The notes: generated by a model from the letters alone, not told the origin. A stretch of DNA of 64,000 nucleotides from Hydrogenovibrio thermophilus (GCF_004028275.1 NZ_CP035033.1:1674001-1738000), one strand, 5' to 3'; positions 48,983 through 59,510 are shown, counted from the stretch's first letter. Made by a program: numbers and translations.

Positions 48983-49897
48983 TTATTCACTGGATAAAAC
49001 CGCTTTAATCGCGTCACGTGCTCGGTCGTCTTTCACCACCACCCCGTATTTCGTCAGCACACGGATGGCCTCATCATCCAGAACCAGGCGATTCCACTCT
49101 TCATCCAAGCGGTTTTCTTCCGACATTTTCACCCAACGACGGTAATGGTTCCCCATTCGAGCACCGATTTTCAACAACGGCTTACGGTTTTCCACATGCG
49201 TTTCAAAATGATGACGGTTACCAATGGCATAATGAAACACCTCCACCACATCGCTTTCGGCATAGTTCAATTTACTCCACAAATGCCAGGCTCGATGATT
49301 TCCACCCTTGGCACGTAAAAAGCCTTGCAGGTTGACCATCACCTTGCCGTGAATCTTACTCAGTTGAACCGACATATTGTCCTGTTTCAACTCAGTGCCC
49401 TTTCCATAGTCGATTGGAAACAAAGTGCGGTAAACTCGCTCATAAAACGGCTTGTCTTCCGAATGGCAATCAAGCTGCATGTCATAGCGTGGACAATGCA
49501 CGATGGACTTGGTGCGCGTCAACCCGGTTTTCAAATCCTGCCCTTCTTTCGGCAACCAGAATTCATCAGCATCATTGGAAATTACCCAATCCGCCTGCAT
49601 GTCTTCACGTGCAATCAAGGCCATTTCCGTGCGCCAATCACTTTGGCGATAATCGGTAATCGGGCGTGAAATCACATGCAAATCAAATTCCGATGCCAGT
49701 GCTTGCAATTTTTCCAACGTACCGTCTGTTGATCCGTTATCAATCGCCACGAAACAATCTACGCCCTTGGCGGCATGAAAACGAATATTGCTTTCAATGA
49801 TATCGATTTCGTTTTTGACCATGTACGTCATGGCCAATCGAATCGGCTTCCCAGAAAACTGACGCCAGGTAAACAACTTTAAATTTCTAAGTAACAC
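48983..49897 (-). CDS. Glycosyltransferase family 2 (GT-A)
   Basis: 304 aa, starting at a GTG with AGGAGAG six bases upstream. GT-A fold of the Glyco_tranf_2_4 type: LAMTYMVKNEIDIIESNIRF, then FVAIDNGSTDGTLEKLQAL and the D-x-D-like WVISNDADEFWLP that binds the metal-nucleotide. A further FHYAIGNRHHFETHVENR region belongs to the acceptor side. No membrane helix. It is enclosed by paralogues B and C with gaps of 3 and 8 bp, so the four proteins probably build one oligosaccharide. Sugar unknown. Confidence 0.85.
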   Translation of the reverse strand: MLLRNLKLFTWRQFSGKPIRLAMTYMVKNEIDIIESNIRFHAAKGVDCFVAIDNGSTDGTLEKLQALASEFDLHVISRPITDYRQSDWRTEMALIAREDMQADWVISNDADEFWLPKEGQDLKTGLTRTKSIVHCPRYDMQLDCHSEDKPFYERVYRTLFPIDYGKGTELKQDNMSVQLSKIHGKVMVNLQGFLRAKGGNHRAWHLWSKLNYAESDVVEVFHYAIGNRHHFETHVENRKPLLKIGARMGNHYRRWVKMSEENRLDEEWNRLVLDDEAIRVLTKYGVVVKDDRARDAIKAVLSSE

Positions 49898-49905
49898 TCG
49901 CTCTC

Positions 49906-51033
49906 CTAAGTACGCTTTGTTACGCCAAGGCTCTCAACTAATTCCGGCAATTTTTTGGGCGTTAATCCCAGCTTTTCATAAAAGCCCAAGAACTGATCGA
50001 AGTGGCCGGACGATTCCCCCAACTGCATCACCATCACCTGTAAATTCGGGCGAAACAACCGCGTCGTCAAAACCGTTGTGCTCATATCGCCCAGCACAAA
50101 ACAGTTTTCCGGCAGCGACGGCAGGATCACCTCAAACGGCACATTGGCCGGAATTTCAAAAACGCCGGGCAACGACAGCACGGATAATACGTCATTTTCC
50201 AGATCTTTTGGATGGTATTTTACGGCAATTTGCCAGCCCTTATCAGAAAGTCTGGTCAGTAAATCCCGTGCTTCCGACTCATAACCGAGTACCTGACGCA
50301 TGTCATTGGTTTCCGGCAGAGTCAGCATCAACTGACAGGTTTCAAGGCGCTCTTGGTCAATGGAAAAGGATTTCAACCAGGCCTGGGTAATTTCCTGCAA
50401 TTGTCCGTTTTCAAACCAAACGGACCGCAAGGGCTCGGCCGCTTTTTCTTTCAGCAAAGGTGTGACCCAATCCGGATAAGCCACAATCATCTCATCAATC
50501 CATTTGCTGCCACCAATGGTCGGCGGTGTTTGCCACCAAAAACCGTAAAACAACTTCTTCAACCAATCGTCGACGACCCTGTCTGAAAAGCGTTTTGACG
50601 CCTTACGGCCGACATAAGTATATAAACCTTCATCGAGATAAATGCCTTGTGCGTTAACACCCAGTTCTCGACATTGATGCATGACCCATTGAAACTCCAG
50701 ATGCCGGTCATTACCGACATACACCCGTTCCGGCCGGAAAGCATCCACTTCGGATTTCAAATCCGCAAACAAACGTTTTCGACTGGCAACTTTGTCCCAG
50801 CCCTTTCCGCTCGGCCGGAAAAAGATTTTGGTCTCGACAAAAGGCGATTCTTGCCAGGCCTGCATGGATTTTCGAAAGAAGTCCATTCGGCGATTATCCG
50901 ATTCTTGTGCCACAAAAAAGAGTTTGGCCTCTTCTTCATCACGACGGGATAGCGCCACGGCAAGTGAAACCAATAAATGCAGCGGCGTGGAGACCAAATA
51001 GTAAGCCGTTTTTTTTGTGATGCCCTTTGTCAC
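49906..51033 (-). CDS. Sialyl/polysialyltransferase-like glycosyltransferase, paralogue C
   Basis: 375 aa from a GTG with GGAGAG upstream. Motifs: D-E-G at 134-136 (GIYLDEGLYTYVGRK), His-Pro at 274-275 (AVKYHPKDLEND), S-T-T at 318-320 (LGDMSTTVLTTR). N-terminus AYYLVSTPLHLLVSLAVAL; middle LKKLFYGFWWQTPPTIGGSK. It shares the layout of paralogue B and carries the acidic residue pair plus the histidine thought to be the base and the CMP contact in sialyltransferases. It overlaps the end of waaC by 4 bp. It contains one perfect and one near copy of the repeat, both encoding QAW. Confidence 0.75.
   Translation of the reverse strand: MTKGITKKTAYYLVSTPLHLLVSLAVALSRRDEEEAKLFFVAQESDNRRMDFFRKSMQAWQESPFVETKIFFRPSGKGWDKVASRKRLFADLKSEVDAFRPERVYVGNDRHLEFQWVMHQCRELGVNAQGIYLDEGLYTYVGRKASKRFSDRVVDDWLKKLFYGFWWQTPPTIGGSKWIDEMIVAYPDWVTPLLKEKAAEPLRSVWFENGQLQEITQAWLKSFSIDQERLETCQLMLTLPETNDMRQVLGYESEARDLLTRLSDKGWQIAVKYHPKDLENDVLSVLSLPGVFEIPANVPFEVILPSLPENCFVLGDMSTTVLTTRLFRPNLQVMVMQLGESSGHFDQFLGFYEKLGLTPKKLPELVESLGVTKRT
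50377..50386. repeat. CCAGGCCTGG palindrome inside paralogue C
   Basis: Read as Gln-Ala-Trp (ITQAWLKSF). Confidence 0.9.
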
Positions 51034-52064
51034 ACTACACTCTCCAACGCATTTAACACGTCGTCTGGCCGGAGGTGTTCAAGTGATTGTTCGGCTTGTT
51101 CGTCGGATTGAAACCGCTTCAGGTACTGGCGCGCGCACGGAGAGGCCAAACGGTGAACATTCGCCCCCAATGCTCCGACCAACTCGGGATCGGTAACCCG
51201 GTACAGCACCACCATCGGAGTCTCCAAAGCCGCCGCCACATGCGACAAACCAGTGTCCACCGACACGATACCGTCCGCAAACTTCAACAGCCGAGCCATG
51301 GCATTCAACCCCAGAGGCGAATCCGGCACCCAGGCCTGGTCGTTTTTAAGGGATTTCGCCAATCGCAAAGCCCGTTCGCGCTCCTCTTCAGTTCCCCATG
51401 GCAAAACCACTTTTTGCCCGGAGGCCGTGAGCTTTGCAAGCAAGTCTCGCCAATAATCCTCTGGCCAAAGCTTGGTTTTCCAAGTGGTACCATGCAGACA
51501 CACATAATAAGGGCTGTTTTGAAAATCGGTCGGCAAGCTGTCCGGTCGTTGCCAATTCGAGGTATCCAATCGATACTGAACCGGTGACGCAGAAACATCT
51601 TCATACCCCAAGGCCGCAGAAAACAGTTGCCGCAACCGCATGATCGCGTGCTGTGCCTTCGGAACCGATACTGTTCGTTGATACCCCAAACTGGCCAGCG
51701 GCTCACGCACACTTTGCCAATCCATCCCAACACGCTCACCGCTGCCAATTTTGCGCATGACCCAGAGGCTTTTCAATAAGCCTTGCGCATCCAACACCAG
51801 GTCATAATGGGTTTGATTAATCGTTTGAAAAAACGTTCGAATTTCGTGGCGGGTAGCCCCCTGCCAGAAGGTTTTACGCCAGCGTCGCAGCGCGATGGGA
51901 AAGACTTGATCGACGGCCGTGTGCCATTGCGGAATTTCGGCAAACCCTTCCTCCACCACCCAGTCGACTTGCAAATCCGGCCAGGCCTGAAGCGCATCAC
52001 TCAAGGCCGGAAAGGTATGAAAGACATCCCCCATTGAGGACATTTTGATTAACAGTATCCGCAT
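51030..52064 (-). CDS. waaC: Lipopolysaccharide heptosyltransferase I
   Basis: 344 aa, GT9. It adds the first L-glycero-D-manno-heptose to Kdo2-lipid A at the inner face of the inner membrane. Strong WaaC marks: IKMSSMGDVFHTFPALSDA, VDWVVEEGFAEIPQWHTAVD, RRWRKTFW, DLVLDAQGLLKSLW, GMDWQSVREPLASLGY and the donor site GIVSVDTGLSHVAAALETP. hldD, which makes the ADP-heptose it uses, is 14 bp upstream. The end overlaps paralogue C by 4 bp. Contains one perfect and one near copy of the palindrome (DQAWVP; LQAWPD). Confidence 0.95.
   Translation of the reverse strand: MRILLIKMSSMGDVFHTFPALSDALQAWPDLQVDWVVEEGFAEIPQWHTAVDQVFPIALRRWRKTFWQGATRHEIRTFFQTINQTHYDLVLDAQGLLKSLWVMRKIGSGERVGMDWQSVREPLASLGYQRTVSVPKAQHAIMRLRQLFSAALGYEDVSASPVQYRLDTSNWQRPDSLPTDFQNSPYYVCLHGTTWKTKLWPEDYWRDLLAKLTASGQKVVLPWGTEEERERALRLAKSLKNDQAWVPDSPLGLNAMARLLKFADGIVSVDTGLSHVAAALETPMVVLYRVTDPELVGALGANVHRLASPCARQYLKRFQSDEQAEQSLEHLRPDDVLNALESVV
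51330..51339. repeat. CCAGGCCTGG palindrome inside waaC
   Basis: Read as Gln-Ala-Trp (NDQAWVPDS). A near copy, CCAGGCCTGA, is at 51981-51990 (LQAWPD on the minus strand). Confidence 0.9.
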
Positions 52065-52078
52065 TGACTTCGACGAGT

Positions 52079-53047
52079 TTACCGAACGAAATCCAACACA
52101 CGTGGATTTTCCGACAGCCAGGTCAGATATTTCTCCACACCCTCAGCCACCGAATGGAAAGGCTGATCGTAACCGGCCTTTCTCAAACGGGTATTATCCG
52201 CTTGGGTAAAACTCTGGTAAGCCCCTTTCAAGTGCTCGGGAAATGGAATGTATTGGATTTCACCCTGACCGTGAAATTTAATCACCGCTTCGGCGATGTT
52301 CTGAAACGGCTCCGCCGCGGCCGGCCCCAAATTGAAAATGCCCGACTGCTCCGGGTTTTCCATAAACCACAGATTCACGTTCACGACATCGTCGATATAC
52401 ACGAAATCACGCGTTTGCATACCCGCTTCATAACCATCGTATGCACCGAACAATTTCAACGGCTCTCCGGCCAGCAACTGGTTATGCAACTTGAACGCCA
52501 CACTGGCCATATCACCTTTATGTTGCTCGCGCGGCCCGTACACATTGAAATAACGGAACCCGGCGACCTGACTTTCCGCATGCGGCAGCACGCGGCGAAC
52601 ATACTGATCGAACTGAAACTTGGAATAGCCGTAAACATTCAGCGGCTTTTCATATTCACGTTCTTCGACAAACGTCGGTCCGTCACCGTAAACGGCGGCC
52701 GAAGACGCATATAAGAATGGAATCTTGCGATTCAGGCAGTAATTCAGCAGGTCTTTGGAGTACTCATAATTGTTGTCCATGACATATTTGCCATCCCACT
52801 CGGTGGTTGCCGAGCAGGCCCCTTCATGAAACACACATTCAATGTCCGGCAACCCTTCTTCGGCGAAAATACGCGACTGAAAGTCTTCTTTATCCAAGTA
52901 GTCGGCGATGTCACAATCCGCGATATTGATGAACTTCTTACCGTTCTTCAGGTTGTCCACCACCAAAATGTCGCTACGCCCCTGAGCATTTAAGGCTTTG
53001 ACAATATTCGAGCCGATAAACCCGGCGCCGCCCGTGACCACAATCAT
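52079..53047 (-). CDS. hldD: ADP-L-glycero-D-manno-heptose 6-epimerase
   Basis: 322 aa, extended SDR that inverts C6 of ADP-D,D-heptose, the last step of the heptose donor. N-terminal NADP site [15 protein letters not shown], then [21 protein letters not shown], which is specific to HldD. The catalytic Ser is in [12 protein letters not shown], with Tyr-x3-Lys in [32 protein letters not shown] completes the family pattern. AAGGAAAG precedes the ATG. First gene of the minus-strand LPS cluster; its promoter lies in the 100 bp shared with the divergent phosphatase gene. Confidence 0.97.
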   Translation of the reverse strand: MIVVTGGAGFIGSNIVKALNAQGRSDILVVDNLKNGKKFINIADCDIADYLDKEDFQSRIFAEEGLPDIECVFHEGACSATTEWDGKYVMDNNYEYSKDLLNYCLNRKIPFLYASSAAVYGDGPTFVEEREYEKPLNVYGYSKFQFDQYVRRVLPHAESQVAGFRYFNVYGPREQHKGDMASVAFKLHNQLLAGEPLKLFGAYDGYEAGMQTRDFVYIDDVVNVNLWFMENPEQSGIFNLGPAAAEPFQNIAEAVIKFHGQGEIQYIPFPEHLKGAYQSFTQADNTRLRKAGYDQPFHSVAEGVEKYLTWLSENPRVLDFVR

Positions 53048-53148
53048 GAATCTTTCCTTCTCAATTCAAATCATGAGAATTCTATCATTAACCCCACGCC
53101 AGTTGCGAAAAAAGGTAGAATAGGCGCCAAAAAACACAGACGCGACAC

Positions 53149-53811
53149 ATGGAAAAACTGCAAACAAAATGGGGGCGCTTCAAGGCGCACATCGAAGCCT
53201 GGTTGGTCGACCACGAAATTCTGCGATTCTTTTACCGCAATTTTCATCGGTTGTCTGAAAATGCCTTCCGCAGTAACCATCCGTCACCGGCTTTCATTAA
53301 AAAATTGAAGCAAAAATATGGCATCAGCACCATTATCAGTTTGCGCCGTGCCGACAACACCGGCCAATACCAACTGGAAAAAGAAGCTTGCGACCGACAC
53401 GGCATTACACTGATCAATCACCCGATGTCATCTCGAAGCTTTCCGGATGTGGATCGAATCCTGCAAGCCAAAAAGATACTGGAAACCGCAGAATACCCTA
53501 TTTTGATTCACTGCAAATCCGGCGCCGACCGGGCCGGCATGATGAGCGTTTTCTACAAACATTTCATCCTTGAACAGCCGATCTCGGAAGCCCTGTCCGA
53601 ACTGAGCATGAAATACGGCCACTTTCGCTGGGCCGACACCGGCAAGCTCGACGTATTTTTCGACACCTTTCTGGCCTTTGAAAAAGAAAATCCCGACACC
53701 ACCTTTATCGAATGGGTCGAAAACCATTATGATAAACCCAAACTGAATCAAGAATTCCACGCCGCCGGTTGGGCCAACATCGTCGTCAATCGCATCCTAA
53801 AAAGAGAGTAA
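53149..53811 (+). CDS. Dual-specificity/PTP-type phosphatase
   Basis: 220 aa, cytoplasmic, no signal peptide or membrane helix. The active-site loop [13 protein letters not shown] gives Cys122-x5-Arg128, the Cys-based phosphatase signature. A preceding [20 protein letters not shown] strand and the upstream Asp region fit the DSP fold. Two bp downstream comes msbA, then lpxL, so it is the first gene of a lipid A export and acylation operon that diverges from hldD. Such enzymes act on phosphoproteins, phospholipids or phosphorylated sugars. A lipid or LPS-phosphate substrate is a reasonable guess from context, not shown by the sequence. Confidence 0.78.
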   Translation: MEKLQTKWGRFKAHIEAWLVDHEILRFFYRNFHRLSENAFRSNHPSPAFIKKLKQKYGISTIISLRRADNTGQYQLEKEACDRHGITLINHPMSSRSFPDVDRILQAKKILETAEYPILIHCKSGADRAGMMSVFYKHFILEQPISEALSELSMKYGHFRWADTGKLDVFFDTFLAFEKENPDTTFIEWVENHYDKPKLNQEFHAAGWANIVVNRILKRE

Positions 53812-53812
53812 T

Positions 53813-55552
53813 ATGTTCGACCGACAAACGCTGTCACTCTACGGAAGACTGCTGCGATACATTCGTGACTACAAAGCGGCCATATTCATCACCCTGATCA
53901 CCATTGCCGTGATTGCCGCCATGGAACCGCTGAGCGCCATTATCCTCGGTAACCTGGTCGATGAAAGCCTGATTGAAAAAGATCCTAATTCTTTCATACT
54001 CCTGCCACTGCAATTGGCCGGCGTCTTCATATTAAAAGGCATCGCCGAATACTTCAGTAAAGTGATGAGCACCTGGATTGCGCAAAAAGCGATTTTAAAC
54101 ATTCGTTCCGAGCTCTATAGCAAGATGCTCTTCCTACCGAGATCGCACTACAATGAAACCTCCACCGGTAGCATGATGTCGAAAATCACCTACGACGTCA
54201 CACAAACCGGTAACGCCTTGTCCGAAGCCTGGATTGTCATCACGCGCGACAGCTTGACCATTCTCGCCTTACTGGCCACCTTAATCTATTACTCTTGGCA
54301 GCTGACTTTAGTGATGCTGGTCATCGGACCGATTGTGGCGTTTTTCATCGATCGTGCCGGCAAACTGATGCGAACATCGAGTACCGACATGCAGGACGAC
54401 ATGGGACAGCTCACCCATCGCCTGGAAGAAGGCCTCAAAGGCTACCAAGACGTCAAGATATACGGTTCGGAAACCTATGAGCTCGACCGATTTAAAACGT
54501 CGGCTGAATCCCTTCGCCGAAACACCATGAAAGTCACCAAGGTTTCCGCCTTGAACGTACCGTTGGTGCAAGTCATCGCCGCGATTGCCTTATCCATTGT
54601 GGTTTACATCGCCGTTCAAATGGTCAATGCCGGCACCATGACCGCCGGGGACTTGATCACCTATGTCACTGCCATGGGCCTGATTTTCGAACCGATCCGC
54701 CGCATCACCAACATCAACGCCACTGTCCAAAAAGGGATGGCCGCCGCCAAAAGTATCTTTGCCATTCTCGACGCGCCCAGTGAAGACAACAACGGCACCC
54801 AAACACTGGAGCAGATTGACGGCCGTATTCGCTTTGAAAAAGTGTCCTTCACCTACCCAAGCGCCGACAAACCCACTCTCACCGAATTAGACTTAACCAT
54901 CCCGGCTCGAAAAACCACTGCACTGGTCGGCCAGTCCGGTAGCGGGAAATCAACACTGGCGAATTTAATTGCCCGTTTCTACACCGTCACGGACGGCCAA
55001 ATCACCCTGGACGATACGCCGCTCAACGACATCGAACTCAACAACCTACGACAACATATCGCCTTCGTTAGCCAAAACGTCATTCTGTTTAATGATACAA
55101 TAGCAGCCAACATCGCCTACGGTCACGATGAATTCGATGAAGCCGCCATTATCGCCGCCGCCAAAGCCGCCCATGCCTGGGAATTCATTCAAACCCTTCC
55201 TGAAGGGCTTGATACGACCATCGGCGACAACGGCGCCTTACTGTCAGGCGGACAACGTCAACGCATTGCCATCGCCAGGGCCTTTCTGAAAAACGCCCCG
55301 ATCCTGATCATGGACGAAGCCACGTCGGCACTGGACAATCAAAGTGAAAAACTGATTCAAGACGCGATGGAAACATTGCGTGAAAACCGTACGGTCATTA
55401 TCATCGCTCACCGGCTCAGCACCATTGAAAATGCCGACAATATCGTTGTTCTGCAGGATGGCGTCCTGCAGGAACAAGGCAGCCACGATGAACTGATGGC
55501 CTTGAACGCCATCTACTATCAACTGTACACCCAAGGAAATTTAAGTGAGTAA
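53813..55552 (+). CDS. msbA: Lipid A export ABC transporter MsbA
   Basis: 579-aa half-transporter that flips lipid A-core across the inner membrane. Six-helix ABC membrane domain (about 15-310), then the ATPase: Walker [10 protein letters not shown] near 373-381, the Q-loop FVSQNVILF, the signature [16 protein letters not shown], Walker [13 protein letters not shown] and the switch His in [11 protein letters not shown]. Close in length to E. coli MsbA (582). It begins 2 bp after the phosphatase gene, and its stop overlaps the acyltransferase gene by 8 bp. The neighbourhood (LPS core genes, LpxL) supports MsbA rather than a drug exporter. Confidence 0.93.
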   Translation: MFDRQTLSLYGRLLRYIRDYKAAIFITLITIAVIAAMEPLSAIILGNLVDESLIEKDPNSFILLPLQLAGVFILKGIAEYFSKVMSTWIAQKAILNIRSELYSKMLFLPRSHYNETSTGSMMSKITYDVTQTGNALSEAWIVITRDSLTILALLATLIYYSWQLTLVMLVIGPIVAFFIDRAGKLMRTSSTDMQDDMGQLTHRLEEGLKGYQDVKIYGSETYELDRFKTSAESLRRNTMKVTKVSALNVPLVQVIAAIALSIVVYIAVQMVNAGTMTAGDLITYVTAMGLIFEPIRRITNINATVQKGMAAAKSIFAILDAPSEDNNGTQTLEQIDGRIRFEKVSFTYPSADKPTLTELDLTIPARKTTALVGQSGSGKSTLANLIARFYTVTDGQITLDDTPLNDIELNNLRQHIAFVSQNVILFNDTIAANIAYGHDEFDEAAIIAAAKAAHAWEFIQTLPEGLDTTIGDNGALLSGGQRQRIAIARAFLKNAPILIMDEATSALDNQSEKLIQDAMETLRENRTVIIIAHRLSTIENADNIVVLQDGVLQEQGSHDELMALNAIYYQLYTQGNLSE

Positions 55553-56480
55553 CCCCCATCCAGACACCTTTCGGCTAAGCTTTTTATGCCCAAGGTATTG
55601 GGGCATCTGGATAGGCTATGGCTTACTTCGCTTGATCGGATGGCTCCCCTATCAAACCAAATTCCGTGTTGGGAAAACCATTGGCCGCCTGCTTTATCGC
55701 GTCGCGCCGAGCCGAAGACGCCTGGTGCGCAAAAACCTGACCATTGCCTTTCCAGAAAAAACCGACAATGACCTCGCATCACTGGTCAAAGAGCATTTCG
55801 AGTCGCTTGGCATCAGTTTGATTGAAACCAGCATCAACCTGTGGGGCGACCACCGCAAAGGCCCAAACAACAATCAAACGGGCACTCACCAGCATTACAA
55901 AGGGCTGGAAAATCTGGAAAAGGTGGCCGGGCAAGGCGTACTATTACTGGTACCGCATTTCACCACCCTCGAGACCACCGGGTTGATGCTGTCGAAAATC
56001 ACCCAATTTCGACCGATTTACCGGAAACACGACAACGCACTGATGGAATACCTGATTACCAAAAGCCGGACGCTCACCTCGGGCGAAGGAGATACCGTCA
56101 AACCGCTCATGAATACCGACACGCGAGCCATGATCAAAGCCTTAAAAGCGGGTGAAGCCATGATGATTCTTCCCGATCAGCGTTATCGCGCCAAGGGCAA
56201 AGTCGACGTACCGTTTTTTGGCCGACCGGCACCCAGCAACCCGGGAATCTGCAAACTGGCCAAACTTGGAAACGCCAAAGTGTTACCGGTTTTCACCCGA
56301 CGCATCGGCACCGATTACGAGCTGAACATTCTGCCAGGCCTGGAGAATTTTCCGACCGGCGACGACTACCAGGACGTCCTACGGTTACACGCACTTTATG
56401 AGGCCGAAATTCGGGAGAATCCCGCTCAATATCTATGGAGCCACAACCGGTGGAGCCTGAAAAAGGGAAAAGATTTTTAG
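55545..56480 (+). CDS. lpxL: Lipid A late acyltransferase (LpxL/HtrB family)
   Basis: 311 aa from a GTG inside the end of msbA. The inner-membrane anchor region is [18 protein letters not shown]. The catalytic H-x4-E motif is [14 protein letters not shown], followed by [16 protein letters not shown] and the [10 protein letters not shown]-terminus of the family. It transfers a secondary acyl chain (usually laurate or myristate) to Kdo2-lipid IVA. LpxL and LpxM cannot be told apart by sequence here, so the symbol is tentative. A CCAGGCCTGG copy encodes LPGLENFP. Confidence 0.85.
   Translation: MSNPHPDTFRLSFLCPRYWGIWIGYGLLRLIGWLPYQTKFRVGKTIGRLLYRVAPSRRRLVRKNLTIAFPEKTDNDLASLVKEHFESLGISLIETSINLWGDHRKGPNNNQTGTHQHYKGLENLEKVAGQGVLLLVPHFTTLETTGLMLSKITQFRPIYRKHDNALMEYLITKSRTLTSGEGDTVKPLMNTDTRAMIKALKAGEAMMILPDQRYRAKGKVDVPFFGRPAPSNPGICKLAKLGNAKVLPVFTRRIGTDYELNILPGLENFPTGDDYQDVLRLHALYEAEIRENPAQYLWSHNRWSLKKGKDF
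56334..56343. repeat. CCAGGCCTGG palindrome inside the lpxL-like gene
   Basis: Read as Pro-Gly-Leu (ILPGLENFP). Confidence 0.9.
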
Positions 56481-56598
56481 ACCTACCGAAAAACACGTAA
56501 GCCGACGGGAATACATCAGACGCACTGATATTTAACCATTCAAAAATGCTATAATATCATCAATTTTTTTAGAATTTTAAATCAGAAACGGAAAGAAT

Positions 56599-59388
56599 AT
56601 GGCAAAGGAACTTCGCGATAAGCAACTTCGATCTCGAGTCAAACTACTGGGTTCCCTCCTTGGGGAAGTCATTGAAACCCAAGTCGGAAAGTCCACACTC
56701 GACGCCGTGGAAAAACTCCGAAAAGGTTACATCAAACTCCACAAAGAAGACGACCCGAAACTCCGCCAAGAACTCAAACAATTCATCGAAGAACAATCGC
56801 CTGAAAGCCTCATTCTCATCATCCGAGCGTTTAACCTTTATTTCAGCCTGGTTAACCTGGCCGAAGAAGAACATCAATATCATGAACGTCAAAGCCAACT
56901 GAAATCCGACGGGCCGCTTTGGATGGGATCGGTTTTGAACACCATCAGCGAATTCAAGCAAGAAGGCCTTTCCGCGCAGGAAGTGGAAACACTGATCAAT
57001 AAGCTGTGCTACATTCCGGTGTTCACGGCTCACCCGACCGAATCGAAACGCCGCGCGGTCATGGAAAACCTGCGCCGTATCTTCATTACCCTGGGCGAAC
57101 TGAACGAAGCGGAAGCTTACAACAATCCTTACGCTCAAGAAGAGGTCATTAAACGCCTTCAATACCAAATCCAGGTTCTGTGGAAAACCGACGAAGTCCG
57201 TCGCATGAAACCGACGGTTGAAGATGAAATCCGTAACGGCATCTACTATTTCCGCCAATCCTTGTTCAAAGCCGTGCCTCGCGTTTACCGTTACATGGAG
57301 CGCGCTTTGGCCCGCCACTATCCGGACGACAACATCGAAACCCCGAACTTCCTAACCTTCGGTTCCTGGATTGGCGGAGACCGAGACGGCAACCCGTTCG
57401 TCACCCATGAAACCACCGTGAACGCTCTGTTAATGCAAAGCCGCGCCGCTATCTACGAATATCAGCGCCGCGTGTTTGAGTTAAGCACACATTTGACGCA
57501 ATCGCGCTATATTTCCGACATCAAACAAGAAGTCATCAACCGCGCGACCATTATCGACGCCGACCTACAGGAGCGCGTCTTCCATAAGCGCGCCGACCGT
57601 TTCCGCGACGAACCTTATCGCCGCTTCTTATATTTGATGCACGGCCGTTTGCAAGACAACCTCGCGTACATTGAAGCGCAATTGAATGATGAGCCGACCG
57701 AAAAACCGAAATTCGGCTACAAAAACGAACAAGAATTCCTGGACGACCTGCGATTGATTTACGATTCACTGTGCAGCCACGGTGACCAGGAAGTCGCGGA
57801 CGCCAACTTGAAAGACCTGATTCGTCTGGTACAGACTTTCGGTTTCTACCTGATGCGTCTCGACATCCGTCAGGAATCCACCGTGCACACCGAAGCGGTT
57901 GCCGACCTGCTGTCGCACCTTGGTATCGACTACATGAGCCTTTCAGAAGCCGAACGTCTGGACCTACTGTCGCAACAAGTGTCTTCTCCGACCATTATCG
58001 ACACCCAGCATCTGGACTTGAAAGACATGACACTGGAAGTATTGGAAGTCTTCCACGTCATGCGCCGCATGCGCGAAGAAATCAGTGAAAAGGCCTTCAA
58101 CAACTACGTCATCTCCATGACACACGAAGCCAGCCACGTAATGGAAGTGTTGTTCCTGGCCCACCAAGCAGGCTTGGCAGGCTACAATGCGGGCGAACCT
58201 TACTGTAAAATCCGCGTTTCGCCATTGTTCGAAACCATTCAGGATTTGGAACACATCGTACCGGTCACCTCGGCGCTGTTCGAAAACCCGACTTACCATG
58301 CCCTGCTGAAAGCGTCCGGTAACCAACAGGAAATCATGCTGGGTTATTCGGATTCCGCAAAAGACGGCGGTAACCTCTCCTCGGCCTGGACGCTTTACCA
58401 GGCCCAGCAGCAAATCATGAAGCTGGCCGACGAATACAGCATCGACTGCCGCTTGTTTCACGGACGTGGCGGAACGGTCGGTCGCGGCGGCGGTCCGACT
58501 CACAGCTCCATTCTTTCGCAGCCGACCGGTACGGTTCGCGGCGAAATCAAGTTCACCGAACAGGGTGAAGTGCTGTCCTACAAATACAGCAACGCCGAAA
58601 CCGCCATGTACGAATTGTCGATGGGGATTACCGGCTTGATGAAAGCCAGTAAGTGCCTGGTACGCAAACCGCAGGAAGACAACCCGGCTCACTTGGAAGC
58701 CATGCAAAAGCTGGCAAAAGAAGGCGAACACGCATTCCGCGATTTGACCGACCATACCGAAGGTTTCTTCAAATTCTTCTACGAAGCCACACCGGTCAAC
58801 GAAATCGGCCTGCTGAACATCGGTTCTCGTCCGTCTCACCGTAAGAAAGGCAATTTGTCCAAATCTTCGATTCGCGCCATTCCATGGATTTTCGGTTGGG
58901 CACAAGCGCGCTTGACCTTCCCGGCCTGGTACGGCACTGGTTTCGCTTTGGACAACTGGGTCAACGAGCAAGGCGATGCTCAGCTGAAAGACATGTATGA
59001 AAACTGGCCGTTCTTCCGCGCCCTGCTGAGCAATATCCAGATGTCCCTGTTCAAAACCGACCTGGTGATCGGTAAAGACTATAGCGAACTGGGGCAAGAC
59101 AAAGCTCAGTCCGACAAAATCTACAATATGATCGCGTCGGAACATGTCCGCTCGGTGGACACCTGCCTGGAAATCAGCGGTAACAACTATCTGATGGCCG
59201 ACACACCGCAACTGGCGTTGTCGCTTTCCAGACGGACGCCTTATTTAGAGCCGTTAAATCACATCCAGGTTGCGGTTCTGAAACGTTACAAAGACGAACA
59301 GACCTCGGAAGAGGAAAGAGAAGTCTGGTTGACACCATTATTGAACAGCATCAACGCCATTGCAGCCGGGATGCGCAACACCGGTTAA
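56599..59388 (+). CDS. ppc: Phosphoenolpyruvate carboxylase
   Basis: 929 aa. Carboxylates PEP with bicarbonate to oxaloacetate, feeding C4 precursors; in an autotroph this is a main anaplerotic step. Catalytic His in FTAHPTESKRRAV; active-site SWIGGDRDGNPFVT; metal-site EIMLGYSDSAKDGGNL; the glycine-rich FHGRGGTVGRGGGP loop; and the invariant C-terminal MRNTG. The sequence is complete. AATCAGAAACGGAAAG precedes the ATG, with TATAAT at 56551-56556 as a likely -10. It stands alone; panD, which needs aspartate derived from oxaloacetate, follows about 120 bp later. Confidence 0.97.
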   Translation: MAKELRDKQLRSRVKLLGSLLGEVIETQVGKSTLDAVEKLRKGYIKLHKEDDPKLRQELKQFIEEQSPESLILIIRAFNLYFSLVNLAEEEHQYHERQSQLKSDGPLWMGSVLNTISEFKQEGLSAQEVETLINKLCYIPVFTAHPTESKRRAVMENLRRIFITLGELNEAEAYNNPYAQEEVIKRLQYQIQVLWKTDEVRRMKPTVEDEIRNGIYYFRQSLFKAVPRVYRYMERALARHYPDDNIETPNFLTFGSWIGGDRDGNPFVTHETTVNALLMQSRAAIYEYQRRVFELSTHLTQSRYISDIKQEVINRATIIDADLQERVFHKRADRFRDEPYRRFLYLMHGRLQDNLAYIEAQLNDEPTEKPKFGYKNEQEFLDDLRLIYDSLCSHGDQEVADANLKDLIRLVQTFGFYLMRLDIRQESTVHTEAVADLLSHLGIDYMSLSEAERLDLLSQQVSSPTIIDTQHLDLKDMTLEVLEVFHVMRRMREEISEKAFNNYVISMTHEASHVMEVLFLAHQAGLAGYNAGEPYCKIRVSPLFETIQDLEHIVPVTSALFENPTYHALLKASGNQQEIMLGYSDSAKDGGNLSSAWTLYQAQQQIMKLADEYSIDCRLFHGRGGTVGRGGGPTHSSILSQPTGTVRGEIKFTEQGEVLSYKYSNAETAMYELSMGITGLMKASKCLVRKPQEDNPAHLEAMQKLAKEGEHAFRDLTDHTEGFFKFFYEATPVNEIGLLNIGSRPSHRKKGNLSKSSIRAIPWIFGWAQARLTFPAWYGTGFALDNWVNEQGDAQLKDMYENWPFFRALLSNIQMSLFKTDLVIGKDYSELGQDKAQSDKIYNMIASEHVRSVDTCLEISGNNYLMADTPQLALSLSRRTPYLEPLNHIQVAVLKRYKDEQTSEEEREVWLTPLLNSINAIAAGMRNTG

Positions 59389-59510
59389 AACCAGGCTTCA
59401 GTGCACTACAAGCGTTTCAACCGATTGAAGCGCTTGTTTGGTCTGAACAACATTTACCAAAATCGGTTATAATACAAAGCTAACTGATTTATTTAACAGG
59501 AAGGTTAAGC

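Noticed and set aside
49018-51643. Plus-strand frames of 60-170 codons opposite the glycosyltransferase genes
   Set aside because: Shadows of the packed minus-strand genes, which carry clear family motifs and proper start sites.
57964-59211. 415-codon minus-strand frame opposite ppc
   Set aside because: Antisense shadow caused by biased codon use in a highly expressed gene; composition is atypical and no family is recognisable.
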